From NCBI RefSeq assembly GCF_015223195.1, contig NZ_JADFUA010000001.1, forward strand, positions 186,001 to 250,000: a stretch of DNA of 64,000 bases, written 5' to 3'. The DNA is from Chitinilyticum piscinae (lineage in GTDB: Bacteria > Pseudomonadota > Gammaproteobacteria > Burkholderiales > Chitinibacteraceae). This document shows positions 34,209-41,343 of the stretch, in pieces (position 1 is the first letter of the stretch; each line of letters starts with the position of its first letter). The notes beneath the pieces are model-generated. The model searched no databases. It worked only from the letters and a program-made list of their open reading frames with translations, and was not told the DNA's origin. The translations under genes were made by a program, and so were the position numbers.

Positions 34209-34673
34209 ATGTTGAATAACGATGTACTGCGCAGCATTCGCTACATGCTGGATTTGTCCGACGCAAAAATGGCCGAGATGGTGCAAGCCAGCGGCCATGA
34301 CATCCGCCTGGACACCATGCAGGCCTTTCTGAAGAAAGTGGACGAAGCGGGCTTTGCCGAATGCGACGACCTCACCCTGGCCCATTTTCTCGATGCGCTG
34401 ATCATCCTGCGCCGGGGCAAGGACGAGAGCCGCCCCGTGCCGCCCATCGAGCTGCCGGTGAGCAACAATCTGGTCCTAAAAAAGCTGCGCACCGCCTTCG
34501 AGCTGAAAGACGACGACATCTGCGCCATGCTGGCCGCCGCCGGCTTCACCGTCTCCAAGCATGAGCTTTCTGCCTTTTTCCGCCGCAAGGATCACAAGCA
34601 CTTCCGGGCGTGTGGTGACCAGTTCCTGCGCCACTTCCTCAAGGGCCTGACGCAGCGCGTGCGCAAAGTCTAG
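34209..34673 (+). CDS. DUF1456 (YehS-like) family protein
   Basis: 154 residues from the ATG at 34209. It consists of two repeats of an about 70-residue helical unit: LRSIRYMLDLSDAKMAEMV in the first and LKKLRTAFELKDDDICAML in the second. Each ends in a segment with FLKK or FRRK (AFLKKVDEAGFAECDD and AFFRRKDHKHFRACGD). This internal duplication defines the family, whose function is unknown. REP fragments lie on either side (34042 and 34794). Confidence 0.9.
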   Translation: MLNNDVLRSIRYMLDLSDAKMAEMVQASGHDIRLDTMQAFLKKVDEAGFAECDDLTLAHFLDALIILRRGKDESRPVPPIELPVSNNLVLKKLRTAFELKDDDICAMLAAAGFTVSKHELSAFFRRKDHKHFRACGDQFLRHFLKGLTQRVRKV

Positions 34674-34700
34674 CTGCCGGAACGGATGAATGAAGTCCAC

Positions 34701-34749
34701 AGGTATTACCTCGTAGCTAATGCAGGCAATAGGCCAGCGCCATATACCC
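34701..34749. repeat. 49-bp element, copy 5
   Basis: AGGTAT and ATACCC at 49 bp, interior with GCTAATGCAGGCAATAG. It begins 27 bp after the DUF1456 stop. Confidence 0.75.
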
Positions 34750-34793
34750 TGCAACAGACAAGAAGCAAGACCCGCCGGGGGGAGCGTCCCGAA

Positions 34794-34864
34794 AGCGGTT
34801 CACCCAGGCAGCGATGCATCTGCAAAGGTCGCACTGCGTGCGCAAATCAGGATTTGCGCCCCCA
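34794..34864 (+). repeat. REP element right half (copy B)
   Basis: GCGGTTCACCCAGGCAGCGA onward, ending in the hairpin GTGCGCAAATCAGGATTTGC (34838 on), matches the spacer and right hairpin of the complete copy at 38903-39013. The left hairpin is missing. Confidence 0.6.
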
Positions 34865-35057
34865 GCGTGCCTGACCCGGCCTGCATCGCTGGCGCAGTCG
34901 ACGAAGGCCGCGCCCTGTCCCCGCCCCGCAACATTGCACCCGCATGGGATGAGAACGCGCCCAGCTGCTGGTAAGCTAGGCGCAAGTGTCGCTTTGCCAA
35001 ACCGGCAGACGGCTTCGGCAGCTACTTGCGGCTGCGCATCGCTATCGGAATCATCCA

Positions 35058-35603
35058 ATGCCAAGCATTCTTGTCTGGGCCCTGCCCCTGCTGCTGCTGA
35101 TCATCCTTGTCATCCTGTACAACACCCTGGTGGGCAAAAAAAACCAGGTGGAATTTGCCTTTGCCTCCATTGATGCGCAGTTCAAGAAACGCTACGACCT
35201 GATTCCCAATCTGGTCAGCGTCTGCGAAAAGTACATGGGCTACGAGGAAAAGCTGCTGAAGGATCTGGCGGCCAGCCGCACCAGCTTCATGCAGTCCAGC
35301 GATGACGGCAAAGTGAGCATGGATGGGCAGGCCAGCGCGCAGCTGCGCTCGGTGATGGCCCTGGCCGAAAGCTACCCCGAGCTGAAAGCCAGCAGCAGCT
35401 TCGAATCGCTGGAGCGCGCGCTGAGCGAAGTCGAGGAGCAGCTCGCCGCCGCGCGCCGCGCCTTCAATGCCGCGGTCACCGATTACAACAACGCCTGCCA
35501 GATGTTCCCCACCAGCATCCTCGCCAGCATGATGGGGCTGAAGGTACGCAGCTGGTTCGAGGCCACCGCCGAAGAACGCGAACCGGTACGGGTGTGGCGA
35601 TGA
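35058..35603 (+). CDS. lemA: LemA family protein
   Basis: 181 residues from the ATG at 35058. The short N terminus and one transmembrane helix (about 5-22, WALPLLLLIILVILYN) are followed by the LemA helical-bundle domain with the signature KKRYDLIPNLVSVCEKYMG and, near the end, AVTDYNNACQMFPTSILA. Family members are membrane-anchored proteins exposed outside the cytoplasmic membrane, with unclear roles. The stop overlaps the next gene (ATGA), the common LemA-DUF3137 pairing. Confidence 0.92.
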   Translation: MPSILVWALPLLLLIILVILYNTLVGKKNQVEFAFASIDAQFKKRYDLIPNLVSVCEKYMGYEEKLLKDLAASRTSFMQSSDDGKVSMDGQASAQLRSVMALAESYPELKASSSFESLERALSEVEEQLAAARRAFNAAVTDYNNACQMFPTSILASMMGLKVRSWFEATAEEREPVRVWR

Positions 35604-36550
35604 GCCAGCTCTCCCCCGCCATCCGGGAACTGCTGGCCCGGCTGGAAAGCGAACGCGCGGCCGAGGTCAGCCGGGACGGGCAATACATGCTGTGGGCCGC
35701 TGGCGGCACCGCCGTACTGACCATCATCGCGCTGATCGTGTATGGCGAGCTGCTGGCCGGCGCCATTCCGCTGGGCATCGGCGCCCTCGTCACCGGCATG
35801 CTGTGGCTGCAGCGCGGCAGCAAAACGGCGATCAAGTTCAAGCTGGAAGTCCTCCCCGCCCTGCTGGCCGAGCTGGCACCGCAGATGCACTACGACCCTG
35901 CCCGCAGCATTGCCGAGGACGAATTTGCCGCGGCCGGCTTTTTCAACGACATCGACCGCTACAGCAGCAGCGGCTGGATCGGCGGGCGCGTCGGCGATAC
36001 CGCGCTGCACTTTGGCTATGTGCATGCCGAGGAATCCTATCAGGAGCCGTACACCGATTCGCAGGGCAAACGCCAAACCCGCACCAAATACCGCACCCTG
36101 TTCAAGGGCATCTTCCTGTCGGCGGACAACAACAAGGCCTTTTATTCCCGCACCCGGCTGCAGCCCGGCAGCGTCAATGCCCTCAACAATTACTTCGGCA
36201 GCTACCTCACGCTGGAAGACCCCGAATTCAATGCCATCTTCAAGGCATCGTCCGATAACGAGGTCGAGGCCCGCTACCTGCTCACCCCCAGCACCATGGA
36301 GCGTTTCAAGGCGCTGCACGAGCGCTTTCCCGAGCTGCATGCTGCCTACCGCGACAGCCGGCTGCTGCTGGCGCTGCCGGCCAGCGAGCCCTTTCAGGTC
36401 GATGGCGGTGATTCCTTCCTCACCGGCGAGCTGGCGCTCAGCCTGCGCGAGGAACTGCAGCGCTACCTGGGCGTGGTCGACGCGCTGGACCTGAACACGC
36501 GCATCTGGAGCAAGGCGCCCGAGCGGACACCGGAGCGCGCCACCAGCTAG
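35600..36550 (+). CDS. DUF3137 membrane protein
   Basis: 316 residues. Two adjacent hydrophobic segments (about 33-75, YMLWAAGGTAVLTIIALIVY and LAGAIPLGIGALVTGMLWL) precede a cytoplasmic domain with the DUF3137 features: FFNDIDRYSSSGWIGGRVGD, a VHAEESYQEPY segment, RTLFKGIFLSADNNK, and a late EARYLLTPSTMERF. Such proteins are regularly encoded with LemA and are thought to work with it. Translation is coupled to lemA. A strong terminator follows at 36597. Confidence 0.88.
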   Translation: MSQLSPAIRELLARLESERAAEVSRDGQYMLWAAGGTAVLTIIALIVYGELLAGAIPLGIGALVTGMLWLQRGSKTAIKFKLEVLPALLAELAPQMHYDPARSIAEDEFAAAGFFNDIDRYSSSGWIGGRVGDTALHFGYVHAEESYQEPYTDSQGKRQTRTKYRTLFKGIFLSADNNKAFYSRTRLQPGSVNALNNYFGSYLTLEDPEFNAIFKASSDNEVEARYLLTPSTMERFKALHERFPELHAAYRDSRLLLALPASEPFQVDGGDSFLTGELALSLREELQRYLGVVDALDLNTRIWSKAPERTPERATS

Positions 36551-36596
36551 GGCACCGGGCTTACGCCGCAGCTCGCGCCCGAACACCGGACAAGAC

Positions 36597-36620
36597 AAAG
36601 CCCCGCACGCGGGGCTTTTT
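36597..36620 (+). terminator. rho-independent terminator of lemA-DUF3137
   Basis: AAAGCCCCGC, AC, then GCGGGGCTTT plus further T: a 10-bp stem with a T run, 46 bp after the DUF3137 stop. It is also the left part of the 99-bp repeat. Confidence 0.85.
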
Positions 36621-36696
36621 GCCAGGTATGGCCATGCCGCTTCTGCAATCAAAAGTCTGCAGCCACATACCCATGCAAATGTTCGCAGCCGCTCAC
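36598..36696 (+). repeat. 99-bp direct repeat, copy 1
   Basis: Starts at the terminator stem and ends with GCCGCTCAC. It is equal in length to the copy at 38476-38574 and alignable throughout, and includes a 49-bp element. The two copies lie downstream of different genes. Confidence 0.75.
36624..36672. repeat. 49-bp element, copy 6
   Basis: AGGTAT and ATACCC at 49 bp, CTGCAGCCAC before the right end. It begins four bases after the terminator T run. Confidence 0.8.
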
Positions 36697-36713
36697 GGCC
36701 ACGCCGCAGCACG

Positions 36714-36824
36714 CAGGGTGTGCAAATCCCGCAGGGCTTTGCGCACCGGTAGCGGTGCGTACAGGCCGCAGCGCACGTGCAAAGATCATGCTGCGTGCGC
36801 GAATCAGACTTTGCGCCCCCCCTA
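36714..36824 (+). repeat. REP element, decayed full-length copy C
   Basis: GCAGGGTGTGCAAATCCCGC at the left (GTAG head mutated to GCAG) and TTTGCGCCCCCCCTAC at the right, with the same central hairpin region as the copy at 38903. Same 111-bp length. Confidence 0.7.
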
Positions 36825-36890
36825 CTCGGCTTTCCGTGCAAGCCATGTGCATCAGTACGGCCTGCCAAAACGCAGAGCGAGAAATCTTGC

Positions 36891-36939
36891 AGGTATCCAA
36901 GCGGAAAGCATTAAATTGATTGCTTATGCAGGCATACCC
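36891..36939. repeat. 49-bp element, copy 7
   Basis: AGGTAT and ATACCC at 49 bp, very AT-rich interior (GCATTAAATTGATTGCTTAT), GCAGGC before the right end. Confidence 0.8.
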
Positions 36940-37107
36940 ACCACCCGTATACAAAAGCCACTCAGCTCCGCATCGCTGCCACAAACTTACAACAACCATG
37001 CACTTTCCGGCAGCACACCCCAGCCATCCCGGTACACTGATCCGGCCGGCCAATTCCGGCCGGCGCGATAAAGCGGCACAGACCGCAAGACAATGAGGAT
37101 GGATAAG

Positions 37108-38193
37108 ATGAACAAGAGCAAGAAGATGGCGCTGCATGCGCTGTTTGCCACCGTACTGGCCGGCCTCTTTCCGGCCGCCTTCGCCGCGGAAAGCTGGCAG
37201 GCCAATCGCGCCTACCAGAAGGGCGAAACCGTCAGCCACGATGGCGAAGACTGGCAGGCGCGCTGGTGGTCCTACGGCGAGGCGCCCGGCGCCGAGTGGG
37301 GGCCGTGGCAATCGGCCCATGCCGCCAGGCGCGGCATGGCCACCGTCGCCGGCGGCAGCTTCATGATGGGGGCAACCATCGAGAACGGCTTCAATTACCC
37401 GAACGAGACGCCGGTGCATCCGGTCACGCTGTCGAGCTACCAGATCGGCAAGACCGAGGTAACCTTTGCCGACTACGACCGCTACACGCGTGCCACCGGC
37501 CGCACGCCGGCCAGCTCGCTCGACATCGGCCAGGTCGAGATGGGGCGCGGGCAGAACCCGGTGATCAACGTCACGTGGTTCGATGCGATCAAATACATCA
37601 ACTGGCTGAACCAGCAGCACGGCTGGCCCCGTGCGTATGACGAAACCACCGGGGCGCTGCTCGACTCGGCCGGCCAGCCCACCCGCGATGTGGGCAAGGT
37701 ATTCGGCTACCGTCTGCCGACCGAGGCCGAATGGGAATACGCGGCGCGCGAGCGCGGCCGCGACATCGTCAACGCCTGGGGCAACGGCAGCCCGCTGGTG
37801 AATGGCAAGCCGACCGCCAATGTCGCCGATGCCAGCTTCATGGCCTACTTCGGCGAGCTGGCCGCCGGCTTCACCCCCTGGCCCGACTACGACGACGGCC
37901 ATCCGCGCCTGGCACCGGTGGGGAGCTACCCGGCCAATGCGCTGGGCGTGTACGACCTGTCGGGCAATGTCTGGGAATGGACCAACGATGGCGAGCGCAC
38001 GTTCACGGCCGAAGCGCAGCACAATCCGCTTGGCCCCGTCGACAGCCCGGTGCGCATCCTGCGCGGCGCCAGCTGGGACAACACCTTCGACATGCACCTG
38101 ACCGATCGCGCACCAGGCGCACCGACGTTCAGCAATCCGTCGATCGGCTTCCGGCTGGCACGCTCGCTGCCGGCCGGCGCGGCCGCGCGCTAA
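37108..38193 (+). CDS. secreted SUMF1/FGE-like domain protein with an N-terminal chitin-binding-type module
   Basis: 361 residues from the ATG at 37108, which has GAGG suitably placed; in-frame ATGs at 37093 and 37099 are alternatives. Signal peptide ends near AAFA. Residues about 25-70 (WQANRAYQKGETVSHDG, WQARWW, WGPWQ) form a CBM5/12-like carbohydrate-binding module. The rest is a formylglycine-generating-enzyme-like domain (GGSFMMGA, YRLPTEAEWEYAAR, LSGNVWEWTNDG, RILRGASWDN, IGFRLARS). The two catalytic cysteines of true FGE are absent, so it is not a sulfatase activator. A binding role at polysaccharide is more likely. Confidence 0.88.
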   Translation: MNKSKKMALHALFATVLAGLFPAAFAAESWQANRAYQKGETVSHDGEDWQARWWSYGEAPGAEWGPWQSAHAARRGMATVAGGSFMMGATIENGFNYPNETPVHPVTLSSYQIGKTEVTFADYDRYTRATGRTPASSLDIGQVEMGRGQNPVINVTWFDAIKYINWLNQQHGWPRAYDETTGALLDSAGQPTRDVGKVFGYRLPTEAEWEYAARERGRDIVNAWGNGSPLVNGKPTANVADASFMAYFGELAAGFTPWPDYDDGHPRLAPVGSYPANALGVYDLSGNVWEWTNDGERTFTAEAQHNPLGPVDSPVRILRGASWDNTFDMHLTDRAPGAPTFSNPSIGFRLARSLPAGAAAR

Positions 38194-38398
38194 AGCCCGC
38201 CCCATCCGGGTACACACTGGCCGGGCGGCGTCCGGCCAGGTGGCCACTGGCGCGGCATGTCGCGGAAATCTGGCGGGACTGCGCCAAACACAATCCACCA
38301 TCCGCAGATCATCGCCACCGAGTACGGTGCACTCGTCGGGGTCAATGCGCATCGCCAATGCGCCACATGCGTGATCCCGTACTCAGCACAACCGGCGC

Positions 38399-38427
38399 GA
38401 TCCCCCGAGGGGACTCCCTTCGGGGCG
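38399..38427 (+). repeat. inverted-repeat partner 1
   Basis: GATCCCCCGAGGGGACTCCC and the following TTCGGGGCG recur, with a few changes, in reverse orientation at 39168-39195. The pair flanks the truncated small gene and the intact REP copy. Confidence 0.6.
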
Positions 38428-38475
38428 TTCGCTGCGCTGATTGTCGCCCGACCGCGCACCCTCCCAGCCAACAAC

Positions 38476-38498
38476 AAGCCCCGCATCGCGGGGCTTTT
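38476..38498 (+). terminator. rho-independent terminator-like hairpin
   Basis: AAGCCCCGC, ATC, GCGGGGCTTTT. It is about 280 bp after the SUMF1-domain gene, so it is a distal terminator or simply part of the 99-bp repeat. Confidence 0.65.
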
Positions 38499-38501
38499 GC
38501 C

Positions 38502-38550
38502 GGGTATTGCCATGCAAATTGCATAGTAAAACGCCTGCAGCCCCATACCC
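38502..38550. repeat. 49-bp element, copy 8
   Basis: Exact GGGTAT and ATACCC at 49 bp, CTGCAGCCCC before the right end, three bases after the terminator T run. Confidence 0.8.
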
Positions 38551-38720
38551 ATGCACATACCCAAAGCCGCTCACATCCGGCGTCGGGCCAGCGGCAAACT
38601 GCGGCGACGTTGCATTCCTGCATCGCACCTGTGGCAGATCAATTTATCCGGAAAATCAGCCGTGGTAGGCTTTCAGAAAAAACAAGCTTTGCTTACGCAA
38701 GCACAATCATCAGGGAGTTG

Positions 38721-38906
38721 ATGATGCAGAAACGACTCGCCGCACTGGCGCTGCTGGGCATGGCGCTGGGCGCGCAGGCCGCCAGCAGCGATTTGCTCGG
38801 CACCTACGCCATCAAGGACAAAGGCCAGCTCAAGGAAGCCATCAAGGTGTCGCAGGACAGCGGCGCGGTGGTGATTTCGGAAAAGCAGAAGAACGGCAGC
38901 AGGTAG
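38721..38906 (+). CDS. small exported protein, probably truncated by a REP element
   Basis: 61 residues (ATG at 38721 or 38724, GGGAG upstream). Signal peptide MMQKRLAALALLGMALGAQA, cleaved after the second AxA; mature start SSDLLGTYAIKDKGQLKEAI. The reading frame ends at TAG 38904-38906, which is bases 2-4 of the GTAGGGTG head of the REP copy at 38903. The mature part is only about 40 residues and stops abruptly after a KQKNGS turn. The original gene was probably longer and lost its 3' end to the repeat. Function unknown. Confidence 0.7.
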   Translation: MMQKRLAALALLGMALGAQAASSDLLGTYAIKDKGQLKEAIKVSQDSGAVVISEKQKNGSR

Positions 38907-39013
38907 GGTGTGCAAATCCCGCAGGGGTTTGCGCACCGGATGCGGTTCGTCCAGACCGCAGCGAGTGTTCAAAGATCGCGCCGCGTGCGCAAATCAGGAT
39001 TTGCGCACCCTAC
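38903..39013 (+). repeat. REP element, intact 111-bp copy D
   Basis: Bounded by GTAGGGTGTGCAAATCC and GGATTTGCGCACCCTAC, a 17-bp inverted repeat with one mismatch. Inside are a left hairpin (GCAAATCCCGCAGGGGTTTGC), a central TGCGGT/ACCGCA hairpin and a right hairpin (GCAAATCAGGATTTGC). The GTAG head is the tetranucleotide typical of REPs mobilised by RAYT transposases, and a RAYT gene lies 1.3 kb downstream. Confidence 0.85.
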
Positions 39014-39167
39014 ATGGCTGGGGCCGGTGGAGTTGTTCAAGCTGCAGTAGGCGATGCGGCACGATGAAGAAATGCGAAGCCCCGTACCGTTCGAGCGCCG
39101 ATAACACGACATCACCCTGCCCCACGGATAAGTAATGCAACACGCGCAGGGCGGTTTAGCCAAAGGC

Positions 39168-39195
39168 GCGCCCCGAAGGAAGTCCCCTTGGGGGA
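39168..39195 (-). repeat. inverted-repeat partner 2
   Basis: CGCCCCGAAGGAAGTCCCC and TTGGGGGAT form the reverse complement, with a few substitutions, of 38399-38427. Confidence 0.6.
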
Positions 39196-39280
39196 TAACC
39201 CGCCATTCAGCCATGGTAAGCTGAACGGTAATTAGAACGTGGTTGATCCGGCGTCGGAGCGGCCACAAAGATGGATCAGC

Positions 39281-39301
39281 GCGGGTCACGACCCGCCCTA
39301 C
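39281..39301 (-). repeat. single inverted REP (copy H)
   Basis: Read on the minus strand: GTAGGGCGGGTCGTGACCCG plus C, a GTAG head followed by a GCGGGTC/GACCCGC hairpin. It lies 46 bp upstream of the AT-rich gene. Confidence 0.65.
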
Positions 39302-39347
39302 ATGGCTACATGGCTGCGCACCGGGCCAGTGCAAAAGTGAGACTCTT

Positions 39348-40106
39348 GTGGAAAAAATAAGCGACGCAACTAAATTTACAAAGCCAATTCAAATCCTAGC
39401 TGCCTGGCTAATTACAATGTTTCTAATGAGCACTTCATTCTTAACAGCCGCAGCCAATATCTCCAACACCAACTGGTTAGCCGTATTGTTAGTCATCGCA
39501 TCAATTTTATGCGTCCCAATATTTTTGTTTGGACTATTTAAACTCCAAACGAAATACAGAGCAGAAATGCAAGACGACGAGTACTACTCCGCACATTTAA
39601 AAATGAAATTCTCATACGACACTGAGCAAAAAGAAGAGATCATTGAACCCATCACAGAGACCAACAACAGCAACAATGACGACTTAGCAATAAATTCAGC
39701 AACCGCCTCAGACCAAACAATAATAACCATAAACTCCTCAATAAAGAACCTAAAAGAAATATCAGAAAAACTAGCAAAAGAAAGCATCTATATTAGTGAC
39801 AAGTTTGATAGCAAATTCGATGATGATCATTATCACCTTTCATTTGGCGACGGAGTCAACATTGAAACACTAAGAAAGGTCATAAGCGTTTGCAAAGAAA
39901 ATGGTCTTTCCAGCTTAAGCTTCTCGAAGAACACAGCAGCAATAAGCAAGATATATATCGGCTCCATGGGATACAAAAGAGCGGACAGGTTGATTTTACG
40001 CGCAGACAACACCACCTTGAATGATCTTCTAGCCAACAAAAGTCTAAATTTAAAAATGCTCAAAAGTGTTATTGTTACGCACGGAGAAAAAAACCGTACT
40101 TTATAA
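39348..40106 (+). CDS. AT-rich two-TM membrane protein of unknown function, probably acquired
   Basis: 252 residues from a GTG at 39348 (MEKISDATKFTKPIQILAAW). Two transmembrane helices (about 12-35 and 42-65) are followed by QTKYRAEMQDDEYYSAHL and a soluble, Asn/Asp/Ser-rich linker. A C-terminal alpha/beta domain of about 100 residues follows (FGDGVNIETLRKVISVCKEN to LKMLKSVIVTHG). Codon use is strongly AT-biased, unlike every neighbour. It is bracketed by GTAG-headed REPs (39281 and 40140). The two-TM plus cytoplasmic-domain plan is common among defence and effector membrane proteins, but I recognise no named family. Confidence 0.75.
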   Translation: MEKISDATKFTKPIQILAAWLITMFLMSTSFLTAAANISNTNWLAVLLVIASILCVPIFLFGLFKLQTKYRAEMQDDEYYSAHLKMKFSYDTEQKEEIIEPITETNNSNNDDLAINSATASDQTIITINSSIKNLKEISEKLAKESIYISDKFDSKFDDDHYHLSFGDGVNIETLRKVISVCKENGLSSLSFSKNTAAISKIYIGSMGYKRADRLILRADNTTLNDLLANKSLNLKMLKSVIVTHGEKNRTL

Positions 40107-40139
40107 ACAGGACACCTTTCACCTCGTACGGCGCACTCC

Positions 40140-40230
40140 GTAGGGCGCAATCGCCGCAGGCATTGCACCGCATGTGGCAAGCCCCACGCAACTTCCGGCG
40201 CATTGCCGCCAAGCGGCGAATGCGCCCTAC
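40140..40230 (+). repeat. REP pair (BIME-like) directly upstream of the RAYT gene, copy E
   Basis: GTAGGGCGCAATCGCCGC at the left and GCGGCGAATGCGCCCTAC at the right form an 18-bp inverted repeat with one mismatch. Both ends read GTAG outward-in. It lies 54 bp before the transposase gene, the standard location of the cognate REP. Confidence 0.85.
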
Positions 40231-40284
40231 GATGAAGCGGAAAAGCATGCATCGGCTAGGCCGCTGTACCACTATGCTGTGCAG

Positions 40285-40810
40285 ATGGACTATCGGCGTG
40301 CATGGTGCCCGGGTGGCACCTATTTTTTCACCGTGAATTTGCTCGAACGACGTGGCAATCGCTTGCTGGTCGAGCGAATCGAACTGCTGCGGGCTGCGGT
40401 GCAAACCGTCAAACGCAGCCACCCGTTTATCATCCATGGCTGGGTGGTGCTGCCGGAGCATCTGCACTGCATTCTGGAGCTGCCTGCGGGCGACGCCGAT
40501 TTCGCGTTGCGCTGGCGGCTGATCAAGCTGCTTGTTTTCACGGCAGCTGCCAAAGCTTGAGCGGCGCACATTGGTGCGCCAGCAGCGTGGTGAACGCGGA
40601 ATCTGGCAGCGGCGTTACTGGGAGCATCTGATCCGCGATGCGGCGGATTTTGCGGCACACATGGATTACCTGCATTTCAATCCGGTCAAGCATCGCCTGG
40701 TCTGCCGGGTGGCGGATTGGCCGTATTCGACGTTTCACACGCTGGTGGCAGCCGGGGTGTACCCGGCAGACTGGGCTGGTGGCGAACAGGCACAGCTTTA
40801 TGGTGATTAA
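40285..40810 (+). pseudogene. REP-associated tyrosine transposase (RAYT, TnpA_REP), frameshifted
   Basis: Y1-type transposase of the IS200-like RAYT group. The N-terminal part MDYRRAWCPGGTYFFTVNLL to HGWVVLPEHLHCILELP carries the HxH-type motif (HLH). After a +1 frame change between about 40528 and 40533, the second part reads FSRQLPKLERRTL, GERGIWQRRYWEHLIRD, MDYLHFNPVKHRLV and DWPYSTFHTLV, including the family's YxxxNPVKH stretch. Removing one base near CTGCTTGTT restores a single frame of about 175 codons. As it stands the gene is broken, unless frameshifting is used. Confidence 0.88.
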
Positions 40811-40820
40811 AGGCCGAATG

Positions 40821-40869
40821 CATTGCTGGCTACTTGCGGCGCATGTGGCAAGCAGCACGCAAGGTGCTA
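40821..40869 (+). repeat. decayed REP copy F downstream of RAYT
   Basis: GCGGCGCATGTGGCAAGCAG and the following CACGCAAGGTGCT match the middle of copy E (CCGCATGTGGCAAGCCCCAC, then GCAACTTCC). Heads are lost. REP copies thus flank the transposase on both sides. Confidence 0.55.
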
Positions 40870-40993
40870 TGCCAGAAAACACGACCACATCCGTCAGTGA
40901 TTTATACTCCTGCGCCACAATCCATTCACGAAACACGACACTCAAGAAAGCTTCGTATAAGCTTTAGCATCAACACTAGACAAGCCAGCCAAT

Positions 40994-41305
40994 GTGACTA
41001 CGCCCTGCCCACAATGCCGCACGCTCAATGCTGTCGAAGCACCATTCTGCGTGCGCTGCGAAAGTCCACTCGCTCATACCCCAATCGAAGCCGAAGGGCC
41101 CATACGCTTCAAGCTGCACGATCTGGCTGTGCTCAAGCGCCCTCTGCCAGAACCTCTGCCACCACCTCTGCCCCATTATCCAGACAGGGCCACTGCCGAA
41201 GCACACTGGTTTCTCTATGCCCTGCTGCTATTACTCAGCCTGCCGCTGCTAATCGTGGTGGGCTACATCTTGTTCATGTTTTGGTACTTTACCCGGGGGC
41301 TGTAA
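40994..41305 (+). CDS. small zinc-ribbon membrane protein
   Basis: 103 residues from a GTG at 40994. An N-terminal zinc ribbon with two CxxC knuckles (CPQCRTLN and CVRCESPL), a Pro-rich linker (LPEPLPPPLP) and one C-terminal transmembrane helix (LYALLLLLSLPLLIVVGYIL). Topology predicts a cytoplasmic ribbon and a tail in the membrane. Role unknown. A bidirectional terminator follows. Confidence 0.75.
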   Translation: MTTPCPQCRTLNAVEAPFCVRCESPLAHTPIEAEGPIRFKLHDLAVLKRPLPEPLPPPLPHYPDRATAEAHWFLYALLLLLSLPLLIVVGYILFMFWYFTRGL

Positions 41306-41338
41306 CCTCGTGCAGCGCAGTCCGCAGGGCAATCCGTA
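41306..41338 (+). repeat. decayed REP fragment (copy G)
   Basis: ACCTCGTGCAGCGCAGTCC and the following GCAGGGCAATCC align with ACCTCGTACGGCGCACTCC and GTAGGGCGCAATCG at the left of copy E, so the flank of E has also been copied here. Confidence 0.5.
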
Positions 41339-41343
41339 TCAGT

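Larger units (their letters stand above)
34674..35057. other. gene-free stretch before lemA made largely of repeats
   Basis: These 384 bp hold a 49-bp element (34701-34749) and a right-half REP copy (about 34794-34864). About 190 bp then lead to lemA, with no clear terminator or promoter. No reading frame here has a ribosome site or coding character. Confidence 0.6.
36551..37107. other. gene-free stretch filled with repeats
   Basis: This 557-bp gap contains a terminator (36597-36620), a 99-bp direct repeat (36598-36696), two 49-bp elements (36624-36672 and 36891-36939) and a REP copy (36714-36824). The last 150 bp should hold the promoter of the SUMF1-domain gene. Reading frames here lack ribosome sites. 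Confidence 0.65.
38476..38574 (+). repeat. 99-bp direct repeat, copy 2
   Basis: Second copy of the terminator-plus-49-bp-element segment found at 36598-36696, again ending GCCGCTCAC. Within it, GCCATGC, TAAAA/CAAAA, CTGCAGCC and CATACCCATGCA blocks match. Confidence 0.75.
38194..38720. other. gene-free stretch before the small secreted protein
   Basis: This 527-bp gap holds a 29-bp sequence at 38399-38427 found again inverted at 39168, a terminator at 38476-38498, the second 99-bp repeat and a 49-bp element. The final 145 bp should contain the promoter of the small secreted protein. No credible gene is seen. Confidence 0.6.
38907..39347. other. gene-free stretch between REP copies
   Basis: This 441-bp gap has the rest of REP copy D, the inverted partner of the 38399 repeat (39168-39195) and an inverted single REP (39281-39301). 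CCCTACATGGCT follows both REP copies, suggesting shared ancestry of the flanks. No gene seen. Confidence 0.6.

Noticed and set aside
36649-38358. Long minus-strand frame opposite the SUMF1-domain gene
   Set aside because: It covers repeats and the antisense of a clear secreted protein, with no ribosome site and no domain motifs.
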